From positions 1-64,000 of the forward strand of contig QAIB01000006.1 in NCBI GenBank assembly GCA_030418545.1: a DNA stretch of 64,000 nucleotides, written 5' to 3'. Below are positions 48,585 to 59,090 of the stretch, piece after piece. Position numbers and translations under genes: made by a program. The first letter of the stretch is position 1; every line of letters begins with the position of its first letter. This DNA comes from Xenophilus aerolatus (lineage in GTDB: Bacteria; Pseudomonadota; Gammaproteobacteria; Burkholderiales; Burkholderiaceae_C). The notes beneath the pieces are model-generated. The model did not search any database. It saw only the letters and a list, made by a program, of their open reading frames with translations, and had not been told where the DNA came from.

Positions 48585-50183
48585 ATGAACACCCCTCGCC
48601 TCTCGCGCCGCGCACTTGCCGTCGTGGCCGCCACGCTGGTGGCCGGCGGCAGCCTGCTCGCCCTGCCCGCATCGGCCCAGCCCGTGAAGGAGGGCGGCAC
48701 GCTGGTGATCGGCACGCCGCAGGCGCCGCGCCACCTCAACGGTGCCGTGCAGTCCGGCATCGCCACCGCCCTGCCCTCGACGCAGATCTTCGCCAGCCCG
48801 CTGCGCTTCGACGACAAGTGGAATCCGCAGCCCTACCTGGCCGAATCGTGGAAGCTGTCGGACGACGCCAAGTCGCTGACGCTGAACCTGCGCAGGAACG
48901 CGGTGTTCCACGACGGCAAGCCGATCACCTCGGCCGACGTCGCCTTCTCGATCATGGCGATCAAGGCCAACCACCCGTTCTCGACCATGCTCGGTCCGGT
49001 CGAGAAGGTGGACACGCCCGACCCGTACACCGCCATCATCCGCATGGCCACGCCGCACCCGGCCATCGTGCTGGCGATGTCGCCCGCGCTCGCACCGATC
49101 CTGCCCAAGCACATCTACGGCGACGGCGCGGACCTGAAGAACCACCCGCGCAACAGCCAGGAGGTGGTGGGCTCGGGGCCCTTCAGGCTCACCGAATTCA
49201 AGCCCGGCCAGCGCATCGTGCTGGAGAAGTTCGACAAGTTCTTCCTTGCGGGCAAGCCGCACCTGGACAAGCTCATCATCAGCATCACGCCCGACACGCA
49301 GTCGCTGGTGCTCGGCGTCGAGCGCGGCGACATCCAGATGCTGCCCTACGCCGTGGGCTCGGTGGACCTCAAGCGCCTGAAGAACAACCCCAACCTGCAG
49401 ATCACCGATCGCGGCTACGAGGGCATCGGCTCCATCAACTGGCTGGCCTTCAACACCGCCAAGAAGCCGCTCAACGACGTCAACGTGCGCAAGGCCATCG
49501 CCTTCGCGATCGACAAGAACTTCATCACCAAGTCCCTGATGGGTGGTTTCGCCACCATGGCCGACGGCCCGATCGTGCCGAGCAGCCCCTTCGCGGTGCC
49601 CGACCTCGTGAAGTACCCGCTCGACCTGAAGAAGTCGGCCGAGATGCTCGACGCCGCGGGCTACAAGGCCGGCGCCAACGGCGAGCGCTTCAAGCTCAGC
49701 ATCGACTACCTGCCGGGCTCGGACGAGCAGCAGAAGAACGTGGCCGAGTACCTGCGATCGCAGCTCAAGAAGGTGGGCGTGACCGTCGAGGTGCGGGCTT
49801 CCGCCGACTTCCCGGCCTGGGCCAAGCGCATCGCCGCCCACGACTTCGACATGACGATGGACAACGTCTTCAACTGGGGCGACCCGGTGATCGGCGTGCA
49901 CCGCACCTACCTGTCGACCAACATCAAGCCCATCATCTGGACCAACACCCAGTCGTACAGCAACCCCAAGGTGGACGAACTGCTCAACGCCGCCGGCACC
50001 ATCGTCGACCCGGTCAAGCGCAAGGCCTACTACGCCGCCTTCGAGAAGATCGTGACCGACGAAGTGCCGATCGTCTTCATCAACCTCACGCCCTACCACA
50101 CGGTGGCGAGCAAGAAGGTGGGCAACGTGCCGACGACCATCTGGGGTCCCGCGTCGCCCATGGACGATGTGTACCTGAAGTGA
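48585..50183 (+). CDS. ABC transporter substrate-binding protein (dipeptide/oligopeptide class)
   Basis: Periplasmic SBP_bac_5 protein of 532 residues with a signal peptide (about 1-31, ending LLALPASAQP). Family features are LNLRRNAVFHDGKPITSADV near 105-124, DPYTAIIRMATPHPAIVLAM near 147-166, SGPFRLTEFKPGQRIVLEKF near 198-217, and a C-terminal domain with DDVYLK at the end. GGAG stands 8 bases before the ATG at 48585. It binds a peptide-like or amine ligand; specificity unknown. Second-largest gene of the cluster, followed 10 bp later by the first permease. Confidence 0.93.
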   Translation: MNTPRLSRRALAVVAATLVAGGSLLALPASAQPVKEGGTLVIGTPQAPRHLNGAVQSGIATALPSTQIFASPLRFDDKWNPQPYLAESWKLSDDAKSLTLNLRRNAVFHDGKPITSADVAFSIMAIKANHPFSTMLGPVEKVDTPDPYTAIIRMATPHPAIVLAMSPALAPILPKHIYGDGADLKNHPRNSQEVVGSGPFRLTEFKPGQRIVLEKFDKFFLAGKPHLDKLIISITPDTQSLVLGVERGDIQMLPYAVGSVDLKRLKNNPNLQITDRGYEGIGSINWLAFNTAKKPLNDVNVRKAIAFAIDKNFITKSLMGGFATMADGPIVPSSPFAVPDLVKYPLDLKKSAEMLDAAGYKAGANGERFKLSIDYLPGSDEQQKNVAEYLRSQLKKVGVTVEVRASADFPAWAKRIAAHDFDMTMDNVFNWGDPVIGVHRTYLSTNIKPIIWTNTQSYSNPKVDELLNAAGTIVDPVKRKAYYAAFEKIVTDEVPIVFINLTPYHTVASKKVGNVPTTIWGPASPMDDVYLK

Positions 50184-50193
50184 CGCGCCGGCC

Positions 50194-51168
50194 ATGAACC
50201 TGCTTCGACTCCTCGCCTCGCGCCTCGGCCAGGCCCTGCTGCTGGTGGTGGCGGTGGTGGTGCTCAACTTCGCGCTGGTGCACGCCGCGCCCGGCGACCC
50301 GGTGGAGACCATCGCCGGCGCCAGCGGCGGCATGTCCGAGGAGCTCAAGGCCGAACTGCGCCAGAGCTACGGGCTGGACAAGCCGCTGCCCGTGCAGCTG
50401 GGTGTGTACCTCTCGCGCGTGGCCCGGCTGGACCTGGGCTACTCGTACTTCTTCAACCTGCCGGTGGTCGACCTGATCGGCGAGCGCATCCCGGCCACGC
50501 TGCTGCTGGTGCTGAGCTCGGTGATCTGCGCCTTCGTGGCGGGCACCGGCATCGGCGTGCTGGCCGCGCGCAAGCCCAACGGCTGGCTGTCGCAGACCAT
50601 CACGGTGCTCTCGCTGGTGGGCTTCGCGGCACCGGTGTTCTGGACCGGCATCCTGCTGGTGATCCTGTTCGCCTCGGTGCTGCCGATCTTCCCGGTGGCC
50701 GACATGCGCTCCATCGACGGCAGCGACAAGGGCCTCGCGGGCGTGCTCGACGTGCTCTGGCACCTGGTGCTGCCCACCTTCACGCTGTCGCTGGTCTACC
50801 TGGCGCACTACAGCCGGCTGGCGCGCGCCAGCATGCTCGAGGTGCTGGGCTCGGACTTCATCCGCACCGCGCGCGCCAAGGGGCTGGCCGACCGCGTGGT
50901 GCTCTACAAGCATGCGCTGCGCAACGCCATCCTGCCGGTGGTCACCGTGCTGGGGCTGCAGTTCGGCAATGTGCTGGCCGGCGCCATCCTGGTCGAGACG
51001 GTCTTCAACTGGCCGGGGCTGGGCCGCCTGGCCTTCGAGTCGGTGCTGCGCCGCGACTACCCCACGATCCTCGGCGTGCTGCTGCTCTCGGCCGTGGTCG
51101 TGCTGGTGATGAACCTGCTCACGGACCTGTGTTACCGCCTGGTCGATCCCCGCATCCAGAAGCGCTAG
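50194..51168 (+). CDS. Peptide-class ABC transporter permease (DppB-like)
   Basis: Inner-membrane permease of 324 residues. The N-terminal span LGQALLLVVAVVVLNFALVH, the periplasmic HAAPGDPVETIAG and the coupling loop RASMLEVLGSDFIRTARAKG near 210-229 are typical DppB features. Ends LVDPRIQKR as usual. It pairs with the DppC-like permease encoded 12 bp downstream. Confidence 0.94.
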   Translation: MNLLRLLASRLGQALLLVVAVVVLNFALVHAAPGDPVETIAGASGGMSEELKAELRQSYGLDKPLPVQLGVYLSRVARLDLGYSYFFNLPVVDLIGERIPATLLLVLSSVICAFVAGTGIGVLAARKPNGWLSQTITVLSLVGFAAPVFWTGILLVILFASVLPIFPVADMRSIDGSDKGLAGVLDVLWHLVLPTFTLSLVYLAHYSRLARASMLEVLGSDFIRTARAKGLADRVVLYKHALRNAILPVVTVLGLQFGNVLAGAILVETVFNWPGLGRLAFESVLRRDYPTILGVLLLSAVVVLVMNLLTDLCYRLVDPRIQKR

Positions 51169-51180
51169 GAGGAGCATTCG

Positions 51181-52086
51181 ATGTCCGCACTCCCCCTTTC
51201 GAAGAGCGCACCGGCCGCAGCGCCGGTGGTGCCCGTGCCCGCCGCGCCCTCGCCGCTGGCCGAGGCCGCACGCATGTTCGCCCGCAACCCGGCCGCGCTG
51301 GCGGGGCTCGTGCTGCTGCTGGCCATCGTGCTCGTCGCCGTCATCGGCCCGCTGGTGTACCCCGTCGACCCCTTCGAGATCCGCGCCGCGCCGCTCACGC
51401 CGCCATTGTCCGAAGACGCCTGGCTCGGCACCGACTACCTGGGCCGCGACGTCGCCATCTCGCTGCTGTACGGCGGGCGCGCCACGCTGCTGGTGGGCGC
51501 CGTGGCGGCGTTGTTGTCGGTGGCCATCGGCATCACCATCGGGGCCTTCTCGGGCTACTACGGCGGCCGGGTCGACGCCGCGCTCTCGCGCGTGACCGAG
51601 TTCTTCCAGGTGCTGCCGGCGCTGCTGTTCGCGATGGTGGTGGTCACGCTGTTCTCGCCCAGCCTGCTGACGGTGACGCTGTCGATCGGGCTGGTGAGCT
51701 GGCCCGGCACCGCGCGGCTGGCGCGGGCCGAATTCATGAAGGTGCGCGACATGGAATTCGTGCGCGCCGAGCGCTCCATCGGCGCGGGCGACGCCCGCAT
51801 CATCTGGAAGGTGATCCTGCCCAACTGCATCGCACCGCTGGTGGTGTCGGCCACGCTGGCGATCGGCTCGGCCATCCTGTTCGAGGCCGGCCTGTCCTTC
51901 CTCGGCCTGGGCGACCCCAACCTCATGAGCTGGGGAATGATGATCGGCTCCAGCCGCCAGTACGTGCTCTCGTCCTGGTGGGCGGTGGCGATCCCCGGCG
52001 CGGCGATCTTCCTCACGGTGCTGGCCGTCAGCCTGATCGGCGACGGGCTGAACGATGCCCTCAACCCCAAGCTCCGGGAGCGATAA
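51181..52086 (+). CDS. Peptide-class ABC transporter permease (DppC-like)
   Basis: A 301-residue permease. The OppC_N region FARNPAALAGLVLLLAIVLV near 35, GTDYLGRDVAISLLYGGRAT near 83-102 and the coupling loop RAEFMKVRDMEFVRAERSIG near 182-201 identify it. Stop TAA at 52084-52086. The next gene begins 170 bp later, an unusually long gap in this operon that is filled by a palindromic repeat. Confidence 0.94.
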   Translation: MSALPLSKSAPAAAPVVPVPAAPSPLAEAARMFARNPAALAGLVLLLAIVLVAVIGPLVYPVDPFEIRAAPLTPPLSEDAWLGTDYLGRDVAISLLYGGRATLLVGAVAALLSVAIGITIGAFSGYYGGRVDAALSRVTEFFQVLPALLFAMVVVTLFSPSLLTVTLSIGLVSWPGTARLARAEFMKVRDMEFVRAERSIGAGDARIIWKVILPNCIAPLVVSATLAIGSAILFEAGLSFLGLGDPNLMSWGMMIGSSRQYVLSSWWAVAIPGAAIFLTVLAVSLIGDGLNDALNPKLRER

Positions 52087-52099
52087 ATGACCCTCCCCC

Positions 52100-52240
52100 A
52101 GTCTTCGCGCACTTCGTGTCGCTTCGCCAACCCCCTCAAGGGGGCGACATCCAGCGGCCTGGCAAAGCCAGTTCCGCGGCTGTCCACGCATGGCCTGCTC
52201 CGCGGCCTCTCGCTTCGTCGAGTGACAGAACCCCACGACG
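52100..52240. repeat. Palindromic repeat-like element splitting the ABC operon
   Basis: The 170-bp gap between the permease and ATPase genes contains the inverted repeat CCCCC-TCAA-GGGGG (52131-52144) and a GC-rich segment with two CCGCGGC elements (52174-52180 and 52200-52206). The composition CTTCGCCAACCCCCTCAAGG resembles, from memory, dispersed elements in Comamonadaceae genomes. The rest of the operon has gaps of about 10 bp or overlaps, so this looks inserted. Confidence 0.55.
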
Positions 52241-52256
52241 AATCAGGAGATGCTTC

Positions 52257-53284
<1,028 letters not shown>

Positions 53285-53288
<4 letters not shown>

Positions 53289-54352
53289 CCAACTTGATTC
53301 CGTTCCCCCACATGCCCGCCCCCGCCGAACCGCCCCCGCCCGTGCTGCTGTCGGTCACCGACCTGAAGGTGCACTTCCCGCGTCCGCGCAGCGGCCTGAT
53401 GGCCAAGCCGGAGGTGGTGCGCGCGGTCGACGGCGTGAACTTCGAGGTGCGCCGCGGCACCACGCTGGCCGTGGTGGGTGAATCCGGTTCCGGCAAGACC
53501 ACCACGGCGCTGGCCGTGATGCGCCTGGCGCCGATCACCGCCGGCAGCGTGCGCCTGGGCCTCACCGACCTGAGCCTGCTGGGCGACGAGGCGATGCGCC
53601 AGGCCCGCCGGCGCGTGCAGATGATCTTCCAGGACCCGTACTCCTCGCTCAACCCGCGCCAGCGCGTGGGCGACGCCGTGCGTGCGCCGCTGGACCTGAT
53701 GGGCATCGGCACGAAGGCCGAGCGCGCCGCACGCGTCGACGAGCTCTTCGCCGCCGTGGGCCTGCGGCCGGAGCAGCAGCAGCTGTTCCCGCACCAGTTC
53801 TCGGGCGGCCAGCGCCAGCGCATCAACATCGCGCGCGCGCTGGCCACCAACCCCGAGCTGGTGGTGTGCGACGAGCCCGTGTCGGCGCTGGACATCGCGA
53901 TCCGCGCGCAGATCCTCAACCTGCTGGCCCGCCTGCAGCGCGAGCTGGGCCTGACCTACCTCTTCATCTCGCACGACATGGCGGTGGTGGAGCACATCTG
54001 CGACGAGATCGCCGTGATGTACCTGGGCCAGATCGTCGAGCGCGCACCGCGCCAGGCCTTCTTCGCGCGGCCGCTGCACCCGTACAGCGCGGCGCTGATG
54101 TCGGCCGTGCCCACCGTGCAGGGCGGTCGCACGCGCGCCGCACAGCGCATCCGCCTGGTCGGCGATCCACCCAGCCCGATCGACCCGCCGGCCGGCTGCC
54201 GTTTCGCCGGCCGCTGCCCGGCCGCCGGGCCGGGCTGCGAAGCGCCGCAGACGCTGCGCGAGATGCAGCCGGGCCACTGGGTCGCGTGCCATCGCGTGAC
54301 GCGCGTGGACGGCCGGCCCGTCGGCCCGTTGCAGATGCCCGCGGCTGCCTGA
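53285..54352 (+). CDS. Peptide-class ABC transporter ATP-binding protein (DppF-like)
   Basis: A 355-residue ATPase partner of the preceding one. Walker A VGESGSGKT is at 64-72, QDPYSSLNPRQRVGDAV near 116-132, signature FSGGQRQR near 175, Walker B LVVCDEP near 193, and FISHDMAVVEHICDEI near 227. HPYSAALMSAVP and CRFAGRCPAAGPGC form the C-terminal oligopeptide region. ATG overlaps the previous TGA. DppD and DppF would form the heterodimeric motor. Confidence 0.94.
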
Positions 54353-54391
54353 GCAGCGTTTCCCTTCCCCCTCCTCCGTCATCGCTCCACC

Positions 54392-56050
54392 ATGACCGTC
54401 ACCGTCTTCCAGGCCCGCAAGATCCTCACCATGAACCCGCAGCAGCCCGAGGCCACGCACGTCGCCGTGCGGGACGGCCGCGTGCTCGCGGTGGGCGACC
54501 TGGCGCGCATGCGGTCCGTCGGCAGCTTCACCCTCGACGACCGCTACGCGGACAAAGTGCTCATGCCCGGCCTGGTCGAGGGCCACTCGCACCTCATGGC
54601 CGGCGGTCTGTGGATGTTCACCTTCGTCGGCTACCACGCCCGCACCTCGCCCGACGGCCGGGTGTGGGAAGGCTGCCGCGACTTCGAGGAGGTGATCGCG
54701 CGCCTGGTCGAGGTCGAGCGCGGCATGGCCAACCCGAAGGCGCCGCTGCTGGCCTGGGGCTTCGACCCGATCTTCTTCGGCACGGAGCGCATGACGGTCG
54801 AGCACCTGGACCGCGTGTCGACCACGCGTCCCGTGGTCGTCCTGCATGCCAGCCAGCACCTGATGAACGTGAACCGTGCCGCGCTGGAACAGGCGGGCAT
54901 CACGCGCGACACCGACATCGAGGGCGTGGCGCGCTTCCAGGACGGCGCACACGCGGGCGAACCCAATGGCGAACTGCAGGAGTTCGCCGCCATGTTCCCG
55001 ATCACGCGGCTCACCGGCAACGTGTTCCGCGTCACCGGCTCCGACCCCAAGTGCCTGCGCATGTTCGGGCAGATGGCGCAGCTCGCGGGCGTGACCACCG
55101 CGACCGACCTGGTGAACGACCTGTCGGACGGCAACCACGCGGCACTGGCCGAGGTGACGGCGGACCCCGACTTCCCGGTGCGCTTCGTGCCGGCCTACAT
55201 CAGCATGGACGGCGCGATGAACCGGGCGCAGGGCGGCGAGCGCATCCGCGCGCGCCAGGCCGCCGGCAACGACAAGCTGCACTACGGCCTGGTGAAGATC
55301 GTGGCCGACGGCTCGATCCAGGGCTTCACCGCGCGCCTGCGCTGGCCCGGCTACCACAACGGCGCGCCCAACGGCATCTGGATCCTGCCGCCGGCCGAGC
55401 TCAAGGCAGCCATCAAGGACTTCCATGCGCAGGGCTTCCAGCTGCACATCCACACCAACGGCGACGAGGCCACCGAGGTCGCGCTCGACGGCATCGAGGA
55501 GGCGCTGGCCGCGCACCCGCGCTGGGACCACCGCCACACGCTGCAGCACTGCCAGATGGCCGACGACGCGCAGTTCCGCCGCATGGCGCGGCTGGGCGTG
55601 TGCGCCAACCTGTTCGCCAACCACCTCTACTACTGGGGCGACGCACACCGCGAGCTGACGATGGGGCCGGACCGCGCCTTCCGCATGGACGCCTGCGCCA
55701 CCGCGCTGCGCCACGGCGTGCCAATGGCCATCCATTCCGACGCGCCGATCACGCCGCTGGGCCCGCTCTTCACGGCCTGGTGCGCGGTCAACCGCCTCAG
55801 CTCCAGCGGGCAACAACTGGGCACGGCCGAGTGCATCCCGGTGGCCGACGCGCTCTACGCCATCACCATGGGGGCGGCCTTCACGCTGTCGATGGACCAC
55901 CTGATCGGCTCGGTCGAGATCGGCAAGTTCGCCGACTTCTGCGTGCTGGACGACGACCCGCTGGCCGTTGCGCCCGCGCAGCTCAAGGACGTGCGCATCG
56001 CCGGCACGGTGATCGGCGGCCGCCCACTGCCGCTGCCCGGCCAGGCTTGA
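54392..56050 (+). CDS. Amidohydrolase family 3 protein (YtcJ-like)
   Basis: A 552-residue metal-dependent hydrolase. The metal pair H65/H67 lies in PGLVEGHSHLMAGG. LHIHTNGDEATEVALDGIEE near 352, HTLQHCQMADDAQFRRMARL near 376 and IHSDAPITPLGPLFTAW near 450 complete the site. The end SVEIGKFADFCVLDDDPLAV is the usual composite beta-domain. YtcJ proteins hydrolyse amide or N-acyl bonds of varied compounds; the substrate may be the imported ligand. It begins 39 bp after the ATPase gene. Confidence 0.92.
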   Translation: MTVTVFQARKILTMNPQQPEATHVAVRDGRVLAVGDLARMRSVGSFTLDDRYADKVLMPGLVEGHSHLMAGGLWMFTFVGYHARTSPDGRVWEGCRDFEEVIARLVEVERGMANPKAPLLAWGFDPIFFGTERMTVEHLDRVSTTRPVVVLHASQHLMNVNRAALEQAGITRDTDIEGVARFQDGAHAGEPNGELQEFAAMFPITRLTGNVFRVTGSDPKCLRMFGQMAQLAGVTTATDLVNDLSDGNHAALAEVTADPDFPVRFVPAYISMDGAMNRAQGGERIRARQAAGNDKLHYGLVKIVADGSIQGFTARLRWPGYHNGAPNGIWILPPAELKAAIKDFHAQGFQLHIHTNGDEATEVALDGIEEALAAHPRWDHRHTLQHCQMADDAQFRRMARLGVCANLFANHLYYWGDAHRELTMGPDRAFRMDACATALRHGVPMAIHSDAPITPLGPLFTAWCAVNRLSSSGQQLGTAECIPVADALYAITMGAAFTLSMDHLIGSVEIGKFADFCVLDDDPLAVAPAQLKDVRIAGTVIGGRPLPLPGQA

Positions 56051-56061
56051 ACCGTCCACCC

Positions 56062-57024
56062 ATGCGCAACGCCCGCATCCCCCTGACCGTCATCGGCGGC
56101 TTCCTCGGCGCCGGCAAGACGACGCTGCTGAACCACCTGCTGACGCAGGCGGGCGGCCGGCGGGTGGCGGTGCTGGTGAACGACTTCGGCGCCATCAACC
56201 TCGACCGCGCGCTGATCGCGAGCGAGGAGGCCGGCGCCATCGAGCTCACCAACGGCTGCGTCTGCTGCCAGATCGGCGACGACCTGACGGCCGCGCTGAT
56301 CGCGCTCATCGAATCGCCCCGGCCGCCAGAGGCCATCGTGGTGGAGGCCAGCGGCGTCTCCGACCCCTGGCGCATCGCGCAGGTGGGCATCGCCGACCCG
56401 GCCCTGAGCCTGGACGGCGTGATCGTGCTGGTCGATGCCGGCGCGGTGCGCGAGCAGGCCGCCGACCCGCTGCTGGCCGACACGGTGCAGCGCCAGCTGC
56501 GCGCGGCCGACCTGCTGGTGCTCAACCAGTGCGACCGCATCGACGAGGCCTCGCTGGCCGGACTGCGCCTGTGGCTCGACGCCCAGGCACCCGGCCGTCC
56601 GCGCTTCGAGACCACGCACGGCCGCGTGCCCGCATCCCTGCTCGGCTTTGCCGCGCTGCACGCCGGCCCGGTCGTGCCCACGCTGGGCCGCTCGCCGCGC
56701 CTGCAGGCCGCCGACCCCGGCCACGGCGCCGTCTTCGACACCTGGGCGCTGGACGACGCGCCGCTCTTCAGTGCGCGCGCGCTGCGCGCCCTGCTCAAGG
56801 GCATGCCGGCGGGCGTGCTGCGGCTCAAGGGCCTGGTGCGCACCGACGAGCATGCGCGGGCCGAACTGCAGTTCGCCGGCCAGCACGGCTCGCTGCGCGC
56901 CGCCGCCGACCCGTCCGGCCGCTGCAGCGTGGTGGCGATCGGCCTGCAGGGCCGGCTGCCCGCCGACGCGCTGGCACGGGCCTTCGAGGCCGCGGCCGCC
57001 CTCCCGACCCCTTCCCTTCCATGA
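56062..57024 (+). CDS. COG0523 (CobW/G3E) GTPase, putative metallochaperone
   Basis: P-loop GTPase of 320 residues. Walker A GGFLGAGKT is at 12-20, the metal-binding GCVCC at 65-69, the switch-like EASGVSDPW near 95 and the guanine motif NQCD near 153. The C-terminal CobW domain spans about 220-315. Members insert or deliver Zn, Co or Fe to client enzymes. Next to a metal-dependent amidohydrolase, that enzyme could be the client, an inference from position. The stop overlaps the EamA start. Confidence 0.9.
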   Translation: MRNARIPLTVIGGFLGAGKTTLLNHLLTQAGGRRVAVLVNDFGAINLDRALIASEEAGAIELTNGCVCCQIGDDLTAALIALIESPRPPEAIVVEASGVSDPWRIAQVGIADPALSLDGVIVLVDAGAVREQAADPLLADTVQRQLRAADLLVLNQCDRIDEASLAGLRLWLDAQAPGRPRFETTHGRVPASLLGFAALHAGPVVPTLGRSPRLQAADPGHGAVFDTWALDDAPLFSARALRALLKGMPAGVLRLKGLVRTDEHARAELQFAGQHGSLRAAADPSGRCSVVAIGLQGRLPADALARAFEAAAALPTPSLP

Positions 57025-57950
57025 AACAAGCAACTTCCTTCGGCGGGCGCGACCTCGCGGCCGCGCTCGGCGTCGTCGTCATCTGGGGCCTGAACTTCGT
57101 GGCCATGAAGTACTCGCTGCGCGACTTCACGCCCTTCCAGCTCGGCACCTTCCGCTACCTCTTCGCGGTGCTGCCGCTGGTCTTCTTCGTGCGCAAGCCG
57201 CAGCTGTCGTGGCGCTGGCTGGTGCCCGCGGGCCTGGCGCAGCTGGGACAGTTCGGGCTGCTCTTCGTTGCGCTGCAGGTCGGCATGACGGCCGCCCTCG
57301 CGTCGGTGCTGATGCAGACGCAGGTGTTCTTCACCACGCTGCTGGGCGTGCTGCTGCTGCACGAGCGCCTGAGCGGCGCGATGCGCGCCGGCCTCACGCT
57401 GGCGGCGCTGGGCCTGGCCTGCTTCGCGATGAACTTCAGCGGGCATGCCGTGGCCGGCGGCATCACCGTGCTGAGCCTGGTGCTGAACCTGCTGGCGGCC
57501 ACGATGTGGGCGGCGTCGAACATCATCGCCCGCAAGGCGCAGGCGGCGCAGCCCGGCTACGACGCGCTGCAGTTCGTCGTGTGGATGTCGCTGGTGCCGA
57601 TCCTCCCCTTCGCCGCCATGGCCTGGCTTTTCGAGCCCGAGGCCACGCGCTGGCAATGGACGCACGCGAGCGCGGGGGCCTGGGCCGGCGTGGCCTACCT
57701 GGGCTGGTTCGCGACCATTGCCGCCTACGCGCTGTGGACCGGCCTGCTCAAGCGCCACCCCGCCAACCGCGTCGCACCCTTCAGCCTGGGCGTGCCGGTG
57801 ATCGGGCTGGCGGCCGGCATGCTCACGCTGGGCGAGACCGTCTCGCCCTGGCAGTGGGCCGGCAGCGCCTGCGTGGTGGCGGCGCTGGCGGTGGTGATGC
57901 TGGGGCCGCGGCTCGTGGCCGGCTCCGCGGGGCGCCGGCAGCAGGCCTGA
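57021..57950 (+). CDS. EamA-family (DMT) permease
   Basis: A 309-residue membrane protein with two EamA repeats and about ten helices. ALGVVVIWGLNFVAMKYSLR opens the first repeat and AATMWAASNIIARKA near 160 the second; it is like the E. coli EamA/YdeD exporters. ATG overlaps the GTPase stop (ATGA), placing it in the operon. Export of amino-acid derivatives is the known role of several members; the substrate here is unknown. Confidence 0.92.
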   Translation: MKQATSFGGRDLAAALGVVVIWGLNFVAMKYSLRDFTPFQLGTFRYLFAVLPLVFFVRKPQLSWRWLVPAGLAQLGQFGLLFVALQVGMTAALASVLMQTQVFFTTLLGVLLLHERLSGAMRAGLTLAALGLACFAMNFSGHAVAGGITVLSLVLNLLAATMWAASNIIARKAQAAQPGYDALQFVVWMSLVPILPFAAMAWLFEPEATRWQWTHASAGAWAGVAYLGWFATIAAYALWTGLLKRHPANRVAPFSLGVPVIGLAAGMLTLGETVSPWQWAGSACVVAALAVVMLGPRLVAGSAGRRQQA

Positions 57951-58008
57951 GCCCGACCGCGACGCGCGGCCGGCGTAATCGCGCGACTGGCGACACAATG
58001 CCCACCGC

Positions 58009-58932
58009 ATGGAGACACTCACAAGAAAGCAGTGGGCGCTGTTCGTCCCGCTGACGCTCGCCTGGGGCCTGAACTGGCCGGTGATGAAGCTGGGCGTGAC
58101 GGACTATCCGCCCATCACCTTCCGCGCGCTGTCGCTGTGGCTGGGCGTGCCGGTGCTGGGCGGGGTGCTGGTCGCGATGAAGGTGCCCTTCCGCATTCCG
58201 CGCCGGCACTGGCCCGAGCTGCTGGTGCTGGGCGCGACCAACATGTTCGTCTGGCACGTGTGCATCATCGTCGCGCTCAAGGAGCTGTCCAGCGGCCGCG
58301 CGGCGATCCTGGGCTACACGATGCCGATCTTCTCGGCGCTGCTCGGTGCCTGGCTGTTCGGCACGCGGCTGGCCGGCCGGGCCTGGCTGGGCGTCGGCGC
58401 CGCAGCGCTGGGGGTGGCACTGCTGCTGTGGCACGCGATCGCCGGCATGTCCGGCAAGCGGGGCTACATGGCGCTGGCGCTCTTCGCTGCGGCCACCTGG
58501 GCGCTGGGCACGCAGCTGCTGCGGCGCACGCGCATCCCGGTGCCCACGCTCGCGATCTCCTTCTGGATGACCACGCTGACGGCCGTGGTCATGACGGTGC
58601 TGGCGGTGCTGCTGGAGCGGCCGCAGTGGAAGGCGCCGTCCACAGCCACCTGGGCCGCGATCGTCTACAACGCGGTGCTGATCTTCGGCTTCGCGCACGC
58701 GGCCTGGTTCGCGCTCGCGCGCGAGTTGCCGCCGATCGCGTCGACCCTCAGCGTGATGCTGATCCCGGTGCTCGGCGTCTTCAGCGGCGCACTCTGGCTC
58801 GGCGAGGTGCTGCACTGGCAGGACTGGGCCGCGGTGGCGCTGATGGTGGCGGCCATCGCCGCCGTGCTGTCGCCCGCCGCGCCACGGACTGCCGCGCCGG
58901 CGGCGCGTCCCGGCCGGTCGTCACGATCGTGA
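58009..58932 (+). CDS. EamA-family (DMT) permease
   Basis: A second permease, 307 residues, starting METLTRKQWALFVPLTLAWG, with FRALSLWLGVPVLGGVLVAM in the first repeat and WAAIVYNAVLIFGFAHAAWF near 220. It is 58 bp after the first and only distantly similar, so it is not a recent duplicate. Its last codons and stop lie inside the opening palindrome of the 65-bp dispersed repeat (58919-58983). Confidence 0.91.
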   Translation: METLTRKQWALFVPLTLAWGLNWPVMKLGVTDYPPITFRALSLWLGVPVLGGVLVAMKVPFRIPRRHWPELLVLGATNMFVWHVCIIVALKELSSGRAAILGYTMPIFSALLGAWLFGTRLAGRAWLGVGAAALGVALLLWHAIAGMSGKRGYMALALFAAATWALGTQLLRRTRIPVPTLAISFWMTTLTAVVMTVLAVLLERPQWKAPSTATWAAIVYNAVLIFGFAHAAWFALARELPPIASTLSVMLIPVLGVFSGALWLGEVLHWQDWAAVALMVAAIAAVLSPAAPRTAAPAARPGRSSRS

Positions 58933-58983
58933 CGGGTTTGGCCGCGGCGCCCATCCGACGAGCGCTGCGGGCCGATTGCACTT
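58919..58983 (+). repeat. 65-bp dispersed intergenic repeat, copy C
   Basis: It starts with the perfect 16-bp palindrome CGTCACGATCGTGACG, has TTTGGCCGCGGCGCCCAT next and ends GCTGCGGGCCGATTGCACTT. The alignment to copies A (11256-11320) and B (36093-36157, minus) is gap-free. The palindrome overlaps the end of the EamA gene, including its TGA. Confidence 0.78.
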
Positions 58984-59090
58984 CATCCGTTTCGGGCGTC
59001 GTTCACCGCCCATGACCTGCGGGGTCATCGACGGCACGACGCCGCGCGCGGACAGTCGAGCCATCGACAACGACCCGCAGGAGCAATCAC

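Noticed and set aside
44954-48817. A 1287-codon frame joining the MocR gene to the strand opposite the amine oxidase
   Set aside because: Only its last 521 codons match a protein family; the upstream part is antisense to SnoaL and FAD oxidase genes.
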